Source of the DNA: Acidobacteriota bacterium
GTDB taxonomy: Bacteria > Acidobacteriota > Vicinamibacteria > Vicinamibacterales > UBA2999
Length of the DNA stretch: 20,087 nucleotides
Direction of reading: 5' to 3'
Assembly: GCA_013140955.1 (NCBI GenBank)
Contig: JABFRY010000439.1
Span: 1 to 20,087, forward strand
Both the position numbers and the translations under genes were made by a program. The notes under the pieces were generated by a model, which saw nothing but the letters and a program-made list of their open reading frames with translations, ran no database searches and was not told the origin of the DNA. Positions 6,173 through 13,907 of this stretch are shown here, one piece after another (position 1 is the stretch's first letter; every line of letters begins with the position of its first letter).

Positions 6173-7024
6173 TCAGCCGGCGGCGATACGGGCCAGCAGA
6201 TCGGCCAGCGCCGCAGGTGCGGCGATGAAGGGCGAATGGCTGGTGTCGAGTTCGTGCACCCGCGTGGGATTGTCGGGAGCGAAGGCATCGGCCTCCGCGA
6301 TGAAGCGGTCCTGCAGGGCGGGCAGGATGGCGCGGTCCTTCAGCGCCTTGATGTAGTGACGCGGCAGGGAGCCCCACCGCTCCACCGTCGTCGCAATGGG
6401 CGTGGCGAAGGGCACGACGGGTACATCCGGCGTCATCAGGTGTTCGGCCGCCGCAAAGTCCGCCTCGCTGACGTCGCCGTAGAAGGCGAGGCGCGTCCTG
6501 GCCCGATACGCCGGGTCGGCACTGCGGTGGTCGATGCGCAAGGCAGCGGTCACCGCCGGATCCGACAGGAGCTGTGGACCGACGAGCTCGCCCGCGTTTT
6601 CGGGAGCATGGATGTAGTCGGTGGCGCCGATGCCGGAGCGCGGCATGAACGCCGTGAGATACACCAGCGCGTCGATCTTGTCGGGTACGCGCTCGGCGGC
6701 CGCCGTGATGGCCACCCCGCCCATGCTGTGACCCACCAGGATGACCCTGGACTGTCCCCCCGCCCTCACCTGATCGATGGTGGCGATGATGCTGTTCGCA
6801 TAGTCGTCCAGTGTCGTACCCGCAAGCGGCGACACCTCCGCCGCAAACGCCGCCGCGTCGAGGGGCCGGACATCGTACGACTTCGGGAAACGGGCATTCA
6901 GTCCATGCGCCGGCAGGTCGCGGGCCACAGCCACGATGCCATGTGCCGCCAGCAGGGGAATCACCCGTTCGTAGCACCACGCCCCGTGCCACGCGCCATG
7001 TACCAGGACCACTGTTGTGTTCAT
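6173..7024 (-). CDS. alpha/beta-fold hydrolase, 283 aa
   Basis: Cytosolic alpha/beta hydrolase related to the plant methyl-esterase/hydroxynitrile-lyase-like group (AB_hydrolase_6). TTVVLVHGAWHGAWCYERV at the start gives the H-G-A-W-H-G oxyanion motif (9-14). VGHSMGG places the nucleophile at S100, and DTSHSPF near the end supplies the catalytic His (H263). The acid residue is probably D230 or a neighbour. There is no signal peptide. Length is normal for this group. ATG 7024 gives the standard N terminus but has no clear Shine-Dalgarno site. Residues about 162-221 recur in a decayed copy at 13908-14141, together with the DNA just upstream of this ATG. Substrate unknown, most likely an ester. 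Confidence 0.88.
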   Translation of the reverse strand: MNTTVVLVHGAWHGAWCYERVIPLLAAHGIVAVARDLPAHGLNARFPKSYDVRPLDAAAFAAEVSPLAGTTLDDYANSIIATIDQVRAGGQSRVILVGHSMGGVAITAAAERVPDKIDALVYLTAFMPRSGIGATDYIHAPENAGELVGPQLLSDPAVTAALRIDHRSADPAYRARTRLAFYGDVSEADFAAAEHLMTPDVPVVPFATPIATTVERWGSLPRHYIKALKDRAILPALQDRFIAEADAFAPDNPTRVHELDTSHSPFIAAPAALADLLARIAAG

Positions 7025-7080
7025 GGCCGCAAGAGTAGCCCTGCGCGCGTCGCGAATGCCACTCCCGACGGTTGTCCGGG
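7022..7080. repeat. hydrolase 5'-flank repeated near 14088-14141
   Basis: The start codon region and upstream flank of the hydrolase recur near 14088-14141, with a 23-base perfect match (7055-7077 against 14119-14141). In the second location this flank is joined directly to the middle of the hydrolase gene. Confidence 0.8.
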
Positions 7081-7125
7081 GTGGCGTACCGTAAGCTTCT
7101 CGACCCGTGACCCCCGAAAGAAGGT

Positions 7126-7155
7126 GTCCTCCCGGCCGCCCGCGGACGGCAGGAC
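7126..7155 (-). terminator. candidate terminator of the collagen-like gene
   Basis: On the minus strand GTCCT-G-CCG-T-CCG pairs with CGG-C-CGG-G-AGGAC around a 4-base loop, giving 11 pairs and two single mismatches. A pyrimidine-rich ACCTTCTTT follows. It lies about 25 bases after the collagen-like stop codon and before the hydrolase gene. Confidence 0.5.
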
Positions 7156-7178
7156 CCCTCTTCTGCGCACGAGCCCAC

Positions 7179-8075
7179 TCAGGGGGTGAACGACGTGACC
7201 GTGATGAGCACGGCGGTGACGCTGGACGTGTTCTCGACGACGGCCAGGATGCTTACCTTCGCCCCAACAGGCGGAGACACTACCTGGCCCAGGGACACCG
7301 TGAGCGACACGGGGCCCTGGTAGCTCACGTCCGCCGGATCGGCTGACACGGTGACGTTGCCGGGCGATGCACCGGTCACGAGGCCGTTGGACAGCAGGAC
7401 ACCTGCGCCTGGGCTCACCAGGCCGTCCACCACGCTGTAGATCGTCACAGGGCAGTAGACGGTACCCTCCATCACCGGGCTTGGGGTGGCGGGGCACGGG
7501 TCTACCGCATCCGGCACGCCGTCGCCGTCCTGGTCGAGCGTGCCGCTGACCGTCGGTGTCTGGCAGATTGGCATGCCGGTCGCGTCGAAGCCGGAGACCG
7601 CTTCCCCCGCCGGACAGGAGATGTTGGTCAGCGCCGCACTGGAGCCCTCAGGGCCCTGGGCACCTTGCGGACCCGCGGGTCCCGGCGGTCCTTCCGCTCC
7701 TGGCAGCCCGTCGGCTCCGGCCGGTCCCACGGCGCCCGCCGGACCGGTCGCGCCCGTCGAACCTGTGAGGCCCATTGCACCAGCGGGTCCTGCTGGCCCC
7801 ACAGGACCTGCGGAGCCCGGTGCGCCCTGCGGGCCGGCGAGTGCCCAGTGCAGCGGCGTCTCCAGCCGGCTCGCACAGCTGCCGGTCACACCCACGATGC
7901 GGACGATCTGCGTCAGCGTACCGACGCAGGCGTGCACCACCGACGGGCTGTTGTTGCCCGCGTGTGCGCCGGCCACGGTTGGAGCAGCGGCCACGAGCGC
8001 CGCGACGACGCTTACCCACCAGGCCGCGCGGACTGCGTCACGGACTCCTGCGACCACTACGCGTGAGATGCACAT
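7179..8075 (-). CDS. secreted collagen-like repeat protein, 298 aa
   Basis: A basic N terminus and hydrophobic VSVVAALVAAAPTVAGAHA (21-39) form a signal peptide. Residues 44-80 (VVHACVGTLTQIVRIVG and a second Cys) match the short Cys-flanked module that often precedes collagen repeats in soil bacteria. Residues 81-146 are 22 uninterrupted Gly-X-Y triplets, predicted to form a trimeric triple helix. Then come a Cys-containing segment, DQDGDGVPDAVDPCP (181-195), which resembles a thrombospondin type 3 calcium loop, and a C-terminal beta-rich domain of about 90 residues that I do not recognise. ATG 8075 has GGGGAGG about 10 bases upstream. Its first 19 bases overlap the 3' end of the PEP-CTERM gene, so the two are likely co-transcribed. 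No anchor is visible, so it is probably a released surface or matrix protein. Confidence 0.87.
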   Translation of the reverse strand: MCISRVVVAGVRDAVRAAWWVSVVAALVAAAPTVAGAHAGNNSPSVVHACVGTLTQIVRIVGVTGSCASRLETPLHWALAGPQGAPGSAGPVGPAGPAGAMGLTGSTGATGPAGAVGPAGADGLPGAEGPPGPAGPQGAQGPEGSSAALTNISCPAGEAVSGFDATGMPICQTPTVSGTLDQDGDGVPDAVDPCPATPSPVMEGTVYCPVTIYSVVDGLVSPGAGVLLSNGLVTGASPGNVTVSADPADVSYQGPVSLTVSLGQVVSPPVGAKVSILAVVENTSSVTAVLITVTSFTP

Positions 8076-8947
8076 GGACTTCGCTCCTCCCCGAGGGACG
8101 ACCGGATTCGCATCAACGACCCCGCAGCATCGCTCCCACCGCGGAATCCACCGGTCCGTCGGGCCTTCCGCACGCCGGCCGTCACGATGCCCACTGCGAG
8201 CAACCCCAGCACGCCAGGCTCAGGAACGGGGTTGACCGGTCCGGGCGCCGTGGACGCATTGGTGAACGCCGCGGGGCTCGTGGCCGAGAAGGCCGTGGGA
8301 ATCAGCGAGCCGATGCGAACGTCCATCGCACACGTGCCGACGTTGCCTGGACTGCCCGCGGGTTGAAAAGCGAGGTCGAAGACGCGACAGCTTCCAAGGT
8401 CGGGACGTTCCAGAAAGTAGAAGAAGTCGGCTTCGGCGTGCGGGTCCGTACCGTCTGTCGAATTGCTGATCAGCCGGAGCGTGCCGGAGAACGCGTGACC
8501 GTCGAGTGCGGCATCGGCCGAGTGCGTCGTGACGGTGAACCCCATGTCGAGTTGCGGGAACCACTGCCCGTTGGTGAATCGAAACGTGCCGACCTGAAAC
8601 GTGTCTCCCACGCTCACATCGAGACCGGTGGCGGGGATGAACTCGAAGACGTTCGTCAGGTTGGGCGGGTCGTCGTAGGCGAACTCGAGATGGGTCGTAT
8701 CGCTGCCGCCCGGGAAGACGATGGTGTCACTCAGGAAGTAGTCGGTCCCGCCACTGTTCTGCCCCACCGGCGCGCCGCCGCCGCTAATCAACGGGGTGCC
8801 ATTGACGCGGGCAGGGCGCAAAGGGGGTGCAAACACCCACGACGTGAACGAGGTGAACGTACCGGTGACCGTAATCGGCGAGGCGAGCGCGCTCGAAGGA
8901 AGGAGCAGACTCAGAATCACCACCACACGCTGGACAGACCTTCTCAC
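8057..8947 (-). CDS. PEP-CTERM secreted protein with C-terminal extension, 296 aa
   Basis: A signal peptide (RRSVQRVVVILSLLLPSSALA, about residues 2-23) precedes a beta-rich domain with no motif I can name. Its body includes SDTIVFPGG, EFAYDDPPN and a segment ending in CAMDVRIG. The PEP-CTERM signal is clear: VPEPG at 241-245, hydrophobic VLGLLAVGIVTAG, then RKARR at 260-264. Unusually the frame continues for another 32 polar residues, whereas these proteins normally end at the basic cluster. GTG 8945-8947 was chosen because GGAGG lies 6 bases upstream and the signal peptide starts there. The frame remains open to 9058 without a better start. The gene is divergent from the Mo-hydroxylase operon across 408 bp and overlaps the collagen-like gene. 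Confidence 0.85.
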   Translation of the reverse strand: MRRSVQRVVVILSLLLPSSALASPITVTGTFTSFTSWVFAPPLRPARVNGTPLISGGGAPVGQNSGGTDYFLSDTIVFPGGSDTTHLEFAYDDPPNLTNVFEFIPATGLDVSVGDTFQVGTFRFTNGQWFPQLDMGFTVTTHSADAALDGHAFSGTLRLISNSTDGTDPHAEADFFYFLERPDLGSCRVFDLAFQPAGSPGNVGTCAMDVRIGSLIPTAFSATSPAAFTNASTAPGPVNPVPEPGVLGLLAVGIVTAGVRKARRTGGFRGGSDAAGSLMRIRSSLGEERSPCASHA

Positions 8948-9355
8948 GACGAGCCTCCGTATCGCCGGCCGACCGACGGGACGACCTCGGTCCGTATTAG
9001 TAGGTGAGCAGGGGGGACAGGACGGGGGACAGCTGCGGGAGAGCACGTCGTCGCACATGGATCTCGTGCTTCTTAGATTCGTCTAATCAAGGGCGTCTGT
9101 CCGCCCGCATGTCAGTCGTGTAATTTGCGAAACCGCACTGACGCCAGTCAATACAGTGCGTCGCGGTCTCACCCTTCATCACGACACCATTCTCCAGCCC
9201 ATTGCGATCTCGAAATCCCTGCGGCTTCATTTCTGGCTCCGCGTGCACGCGTGCGTGCAGTCTCTGGCCTTTTCCTTGCTTCGGCGCACGGCGCGCCTGG
9301 CCTGACACCAGACGCGCACACGAGAGTCTTATTTCTGTCTTAGTGGAGGCGCCGC
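8948..9355. promoter_or_regulatory. divergent intergenic region upstream of the Mo-hydroxylase operon
   Basis: This 408-bp gap separates two divergent transcription units, so it should hold both promoters. I see an inverted repeat CGCACTG/CAGTGCG (9134-9140 and 9154-9160, 13-base gap), a possible operator. A 20-bp alternating purine-pyrimidine run spans 9240-9259. Close to the operon start there is only a weak CTGACA (9302-9307) and TCTTAT (9327-9332) pair with a 19-bp spacer. A minus-strand open frame across 9087-9308 has no recognisable protein character. Confidence 0.4.
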
Positions 9356-9787
9356 ATGACGTTCAACGTGAACGGGAAGAACTACACAGTTTCCGTCAGC
9401 AACCCTGACATGCCGCTGCTATGGGTGCTGCGGGATCTGATCGGACTCACCGGCACGAAGTACGGATGCGGCATCGAAGTGTGCGGCGCGTGCACGGTGC
9501 TCATCGACGGACAACGCGAGCACTCGTGCGTGTTCGACGCGTCGTCGGCAGTCGGCAAGAAGATCGTCACCATCGAGGGGCTCGGGGCCGGAGGCCTGCA
9601 TCCTGCGCAGCAGGCGTGGGTCGATGAACAGGTGCCCCAGTGCGGCTACTGCCAGCCAGGCATGCTCATGACCGTGGCCGGCGCCATCAACGACGGGCAT
9701 CGCGGCAAAGAAATCGCGTCCGAGTGCAAGAACCTTTGCGTGTGCGGCACCTACCCGCGCATCAAGAAGGCTCTCTCCAACCTCTGA
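9356..9787 (+). CDS. iorA-like: [2Fe-2S] subunit of molybdenum hydroxylase (IorA/CoxS type), 143 aa
   Basis: Small electron-transfer subunit of the xanthine oxidase family. A plant-ferredoxin-type cluster site is formed by C38, C43, C46 and C58 (GCGIEVCGACTVLIDG region). A second helical [2Fe-2S] site is formed by C96, C99, C128 and C130 (QCGYCQPG and CVCGTYPRI). All eight ligands are present and the length is normal. It passes electrons from the Mo centre of the large subunit to an external acceptor. It has no export signal, so like other IorA proteins it is probably carried to the periplasm by the Tat-bearing partner 17 bp downstream. ATG 9356 has GGAGG 7 bases upstream. It is the first gene of a four-gene operon with no FAD subunit. 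Confidence 0.95.
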   Translation: MTFNVNGKNYTVSVSNPDMPLLWVLRDLIGLTGTKYGCGIEVCGACTVLIDGQREHSCVFDASSAVGKKIVTIEGLGAGGLHPAQQAWVDEQVPQCGYCQPGMLMTVAGAINDGHRGKEIASECKNLCVCGTYPRIKKALSNL

Positions 9788-9804
9788 TCCGAAGGAGCCA
9801 GACC

Positions 9805-12096
9805 GTGACGACCAGAACGATCGATTCATCAGCGGGACGCGACACGCGCGGAGTGAGCAGGCGGGACTTCCTGGTACGCACCGGTAGCGGGCTCGTGCTC
9901 GGCTTCGTGCTGCAGAACGTCTCCCGGGTAGACCTTGCGGAAGCAGGCGTCCCGCCGCCGCCAGCCGCGACCGGCGCCACCGTCAACAGTTGGCTCGAGA
10001 TCGGCGCCGACAACAGCGTCACCCTCACCATCGGCTCGTCGGAGATGGGCCAGGGATCCTTCTCCGGCCTGGCGCAGATTCTCTCGGAAGACCTGATGGT
10101 GGACTACGCGCGGATCCGCGCCGTGCAGGGTGGCCCGACGCTCGCCAGCCCTGCGCCGGTGGGTTCAGCCATCAACACGGTGGGAAGCAGCGTGATCCGG
10201 AGGAACTTCTGGCGGATGCGCGATGCGGGCGCGGCGGCGCGCGAGATGCTCGTGCAGGCGGCCATGAACCGGATCGGCGACCAGGATCGTGCACGCTACT
10301 CGGTGCGGGACGGCGTGATCACACACGCCCCCACGGGGCGATCGCTCACCTACGGCGAGGTGGCCGCAGACGCGGCGGCCCTGCCTCCTCCCGCCAGTGC
10401 GCCGCTCGTGCCGGATGACGAGTTCGCCGTGATTGGCCGCTCCGTGCCCAGGCTGGACATACCAGCCAAGGTGGACGGCAGCGCGAAGTACGGCATCGAC
10501 ATCCGCCTGCCCAATATGGTCTACGCGGTGATCCGCCACGCGCCGAGCGTCGGAGGCACGCTGGCCAGAACGCCCTCGCGTCCGAGCGGCACGATTGCGG
10601 TGGTTCCCACGCAGGTCGTGGCCGGTACGGAGCGGGGAGGCGAGGCGGTCGGTAACGTGAATGCCGTGGCCGTTGTCGGGACCAACACGTGGGATACGTG
10701 GCAGGCCGCGAAGCGGCTCAAGGTGTCCTGGCGACTGCCGGCGAATGCATCGGCGCTCAATAGCGACAGGTTCTTGGCCGACGGCCTGGCGCTCTCGTCG
10801 GGAGGAACGCCCTTCGTCCCCGGCGGGGCGAATCCGCCCGGTACCGTGTACACGGTCGAGGGTGAAGCAGGGAGCACGACGGCGGCCATCGACGGATCAC
10901 CGTCCATCGTCGAGTCGGTGTACTCGCTGCCATACGTCGCGCATGCGTGCATGGAGGTCCTCAACTGCACGGTGGACTATGTTGCGGGTGTCCGCTGCGA
11001 CGTTTATGCCCCAACACAGTCGGCCACGTCCGCCCTGGGCCTGGTGGTGTCGCTGACGGGACTGTCGCCGGACCAGGTGACCGTGCACACCACGTATCTC
11101 GGCGGCGGCCTCGGGCGAAAGGCGGAAACCGACTTCGTAAGCCAGGCCGTTCAGGTGGGGATGGCCGTTGGCCGTCCGGTGAAGCTGATGTGGCCTCGTG
11201 AGGAAGACTTCACGCACGACCAGTACCGCCCCATGGCAGTCATCCGCGCCCGCGCGGGCCTCGCTCAGGACGGCAACGTCACCGGCTTCTCGTACCGCAA
11301 CGTGTCGCCATCCATCCTGGGGCAACGCGGCCGGGTCCTCGGGGCCCTCGGCGACAGTCAGGGCATCGAGGGTGCCACCCACCTTCCGTACGCGTTCGGC
11401 ACCCGTGCCATCGAGTACGTGGCCCATCCGTCGCCCGTCCCGGTGGGGTTCTGGCGCTCGGTCGGCGCGTCGCTCAACACGTTCGGTGTCGAATCGATGA
11501 TCGATGAGCTCGCGGAGGCGGCATCCCAGGATCCGTACCTCTTCCGGCGAGGACTGCTCACCGATCCTCGATGGATGCAGGTGCTCGATGCCGTTGCCGA
11601 CCGCTCCGGCTGGCTCTCTCCGCCGCGCGCAGGCCGCGCCCGTGGCATCGCCATCGGCACGGCCTTCGGCAGCATCGTGGCGCAGGTCGTCGAGGCTTCG
11701 AACCTGACGACGACCAGCGTACGCATCAACAAGGTGTGGATCGCAATCGACTGCTACCTGGCCGTCAACCCTGATTCGATCGAGGCGCAGCTGGTGGGCG
11801 GTATGGTGCACGGGCTGAACGCCACGCTGTACGGCCGGCAGACATTCGTGAACGGCGCGGCGCAGGTGAAGAACTTCAACAGCAGTCGGATGATCCGGCT
11901 GAACGAGATGCCGGACGTCGACGTCACGATCCTCCCGAATCCGTCGGTGGCGGATCGCACCGCGGCCATCGGCGGGGCGGGCGAACTCGGGGTGCCGACC
12001 TTTGCGCCGGCGCTGGCGGCGGCCTGCTACAAGCTGGGCGGACGCCGCATTCGCACCCTGCCGCTCTTCCCTGCAGCCCGCATGGGTGGGCTCTGA
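9805..12096 (+). CDS. iorB-like: molybdopterin-binding subunit of Mo hydroxylase (IorB type), Tat-exported, 763 aa
   Basis: Large catalytic subunit related to isoquinoline 1-oxidoreductase beta chain. SRRDFLVRTGSGLVLGFVL (18-36) is a twin-arginine signal, so the enzyme should act in the periplasm. Family landmarks in order: GSSEMGQGS (78-85), the hammerhead-like stretch after RLDIPAKVDGSAKYGID (216-232), YLGGGLGRKAETDF (431-444), GFWRSVGASLNTFGVESMIDELA (548-570) and GAGELGVPTFAPA (724-736). E727 in the last is the likely active-site glutamate that activates water for hydroxylation. GTG 9805 was chosen because GAAGGAG precedes it by 7 bases and gives a complete Tat signal. An upstream open frame overlaps the previous gene. 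Substrate (aldehyde or N-heterocycle) cannot be inferred. The usual acceptor for this type is a cytochrome c, and none is nearby. Confidence 0.93.
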   Translation: MTTRTIDSSAGRDTRGVSRRDFLVRTGSGLVLGFVLQNVSRVDLAEAGVPPPPAATGATVNSWLEIGADNSVTLTIGSSEMGQGSFSGLAQILSEDLMVDYARIRAVQGGPTLASPAPVGSAINTVGSSVIRRNFWRMRDAGAAAREMLVQAAMNRIGDQDRARYSVRDGVITHAPTGRSLTYGEVAADAAALPPPASAPLVPDDEFAVIGRSVPRLDIPAKVDGSAKYGIDIRLPNMVYAVIRHAPSVGGTLARTPSRPSGTIAVVPTQVVAGTERGGEAVGNVNAVAVVGTNTWDTWQAAKRLKVSWRLPANASALNSDRFLADGLALSSGGTPFVPGGANPPGTVYTVEGEAGSTTAAIDGSPSIVESVYSLPYVAHACMEVLNCTVDYVAGVRCDVYAPTQSATSALGLVVSLTGLSPDQVTVHTTYLGGGLGRKAETDFVSQAVQVGMAVGRPVKLMWPREEDFTHDQYRPMAVIRARAGLAQDGNVTGFSYRNVSPSILGQRGRVLGALGDSQGIEGATHLPYAFGTRAIEYVAHPSPVPVGFWRSVGASLNTFGVESMIDELAEAASQDPYLFRRGLLTDPRWMQVLDAVADRSGWLSPPRAGRARGIAIGTAFGSIVAQVVEASNLTTTSVRINKVWIAIDCYLAVNPDSIEAQLVGGMVHGLNATLYGRQTFVNGAAQVKNFNSSRMIRLNEMPDVDVTILPNPSVADRTAAIGGAGELGVPTFAPALAAACYKLGGRRIRTLPLFPAARMGGL

Positions 12097-12099
12097 GCC

Positions 12100-13275
12100 A
12101 TGAGCGAGCGTGACGCCGTTCTCGGGGCATGGCGTGAACTGCGTGAGCGGGGCGAGGACGCGGTGCTGGCGACGGTGGTGCACGTCACCGGCTCCGCGTA
12201 CCGGAGGCCCGGCGCACGCATGCTCGTCCTGCGCGACGGCCGGCGGGTGGGCACGATCAGCGGCGGCTGCCTCGAGGGCGACCTCGCACGGAAGTGCTGG
12301 TGGCTCACCGAGTCGGGACAGCCCCTCGTTCGCATCTACGACACGAGCGATGACGACGATGGGGCCTGGGAGTTCGGCCTCGGGTGCAACGGGCAGGTGT
12401 ACGTCCTGCTCGAGCGGATACGAACGTCAGAGGCCGAGTCGGCACTGGCGTTTCTCGACGGTTGTCTCCGCAGCCGTACGCCGGCCGCGGTGGCGACCGT
12501 GATTGCGGCGGGTCACTCGGGCCGTGCGGTCGGGGATCGATTGCTCGTCGATGCTTCCGGGATCTGCGGCGGTTCGCTCGCAACCTCGGCGCTCAAGACG
12601 GTTGTGGCAGAGCACGCCGTGCGGAGCCTCGCAGACGGCCGGTCCTGTCTGGCTCGGGTCGACGACTGTGAGGCCTTCATCGAGGTGCTCGCAGTGCCTC
12701 CGGATGTCCTGGTGCTTGGCGCTGGAGACGATGCGGTGCCGCTCGTCTCCATGGCGGGGACCCTTGGCTGGCGCGTCACGGTGGCCGACGGGCGGCCGGC
12801 CTACGCGACCGCCGACCGATTCCCGGGGGCAACGCGCCTGGTGCTCCTGAGACGGGGCGAGCTGCCAGCCGACCTCGACATCGACCGGAACTCGGTGGTG
12901 GTGATGATGACCCACAACTATCCTCTGGATCGGCGCCTGCTTCCGCATCTCCTCGACCGTCGCCCCAGGTACCTGGGACTGCTCGGGCCACGGGCGCGCA
13001 GCGAACGGCTCTTTCGGGAAATCGGCCTGCCGGTCCCGTCGTGGGTCCACGCGCCCATCGGGCACGACATCGGGGGAGACGACCCGGCCGGTGTGGCGCT
13101 CTCGATTGCCGCGGAAGTGCAGGCCGTGATCGCCGGGCGTCGTGGAGGCGAGCTCCGCGGACGGCTGGAGCCGATTCATGCCGCGGTCCGAGAAACCGGG
13201 ACGCCCCCGATCGGCTCGGTACGGGGTGAACGGCCGCGGTTCTGCGAGGTCATCGGTGGCATTCGGGCATCGTGA
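12100..13275 (+). CDS. xdhC-like: XdhC/CoxI family molybdoenzyme maturation factor, 391 aa
   Basis: Cytosolic maturation factor that binds molybdenum cofactor, supports its sulfuration and hands it to xanthine-oxidase-family enzymes. The N-terminal XdhC_CoxI domain shows ATVVHVTGSAYRRPGARML (24-42) and TISGGCLEGDLA (52-63). The C-terminal Rossmann domain shows VLVLGAGDDAVPLVSMAG from about residue 201, then MMTHNYPLD, YLGLLGPRARSERLF and PIGHDIGGDDPAGVALSIAAE. These are the standard landmarks in order and the length is normal. The ATG lies 3 bases after the stop of the Mo subunit, with only a weak GTGGG upstream, so translation is probably coupled. It overlaps the next gene by 20 bp. Together with the MocA-like protein it makes the operon nearly self-sufficient for late cofactor maturation. 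Confidence 0.93.
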   Translation: MSERDAVLGAWRELRERGEDAVLATVVHVTGSAYRRPGARMLVLRDGRRVGTISGGCLEGDLARKCWWLTESGQPLVRIYDTSDDDDGAWEFGLGCNGQVYVLLERIRTSEAESALAFLDGCLRSRTPAAVATVIAAGHSGRAVGDRLLVDASGICGGSLATSALKTVVAEHAVRSLADGRSCLARVDDCEAFIEVLAVPPDVLVLGAGDDAVPLVSMAGTLGWRVTVADGRPAYATADRFPGATRLVLLRRGELPADLDIDRNSVVVMMTHNYPLDRRLLPHLLDRRPRYLGLLGPRARSERLFREIGLPVPSWVHAPIGHDIGGDDPAGVALSIAAEVQAVIAGRRGGELRGRLEPIHAAVRETGTPPIGSVRGERPRFCEVIGGIRAS

Positions 13276-13891
13276 CGCGGCGCGCTGTGCCGCCGTCGTG
13301 CTTGCCGCCGGCGCCGCTACGCGGATGGGACGTGCCAAGCAGGTGCTCGACTTCCGTGGCGAGCCTCTGGTTCGGCGCGCCGTGAACGCCGCGCTCGGGG
13401 CCGGCGTCGATCACGCCGTCGTGGTCGTGGGGGCGCACCACTCCCACGTCCGGGATGCGCTGGCCGGCGTGCGAGCGCAGCTCGTCGAGAACCCGGAATG
13501 GAGCGACGGCATCGGCACGTCCATCCGGGCCGGTGCAACGGCGGCGCTCGACCTCGGAGTCGAGCGCGTGGTGATCATGCTGGCTGATCAGCCGTTCGTC
13601 GACAGTGCATCGGTGGCGCGTCTGCTCGCCGCCCAGCACGCGACGGGCATGCCGATCGTCGCATCCAGATATCTCGGCACCGTTGGCGTGCCAGCGCTCT
13701 TCTCCGGGCCGTGCGCCCTCCTCCTCCGACAGCTCGCTCCTGGCGAAGGGTGCAAGGGCCTCATCGCCAGGCATACCGACCAAGCGCATGTGGTCGACTG
13801 CCCCGAGGCCGGAGCCGACGTCGACACTCCCGACGACTACCGTCGGGTGCTCGGCGGAGCGGACCCTGTGCTATTCCGCGCCCGTTCATGA
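13256..13891 (+). CDS. mocA-like: molybdenum cofactor cytidylyltransferase (MocA-like), 211 aa
   Basis: A nucleotidyltransferase of the MobA/MocA family, predicted to couple CTP to Mo-molybdopterin to form the dinucleotide cofactor used by xanthine-oxidase-family enzymes. Visible motifs are the nucleotide-binding LAAGAATRMGRAKQVL (16-31), WSDGIGTSIRAG (82-93), the metal-binding LADQPFV (109-115), a GVPALFSG segment and DVDTPDDYRR near the end. GTG 13256 was chosen because GAGG lies about 7 bases upstream and it gives the normal N terminus. A longer frame from 13142 only reads over the previous gene. It overlaps XdhC by 20 bp in another frame and ends the operon. MobA (GTP-specific) is the alternative, but operon context favours MocA. 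Confidence 0.9.
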   Translation: MAFGHRDAARCAAVVLAAGAATRMGRAKQVLDFRGEPLVRRAVNAALGAGVDHAVVVVGAHHSHVRDALAGVRAQLVENPEWSDGIGTSIRAGATAALDLGVERVVIMLADQPFVDSASVARLLAAQHATGMPIVASRYLGTVGVPALFSGPCALLLRQLAPGEGCKGLIARHTDQAHVVDCPEAGADVDTPDDYRRVLGGADPVLFRARS

Positions 13892-13907
13892 CACGGCCAG
13901 CGTCGGA

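Noticed and set aside
4942..6228. 428-codon plus-strand frame opposite the ABC transporter
   Set aside because: Antisense shadow. The minus strand carries Walker A, signature, Walker B and switch histidine.
7620..7840. Tandem DNA repeat or CRISPR-like pattern in the Gly-X-Y region
   Set aside because: The periodicity is the 9-base coding period of collagen triplets with varied X and Y. There are no identical repeats with spacers.
9087..9308. 73-codon minus-strand frame upstream of the Mo operon
   Set aside because: No ribosome site, no recognisable family and unbiased composition. More likely a regulatory gap.
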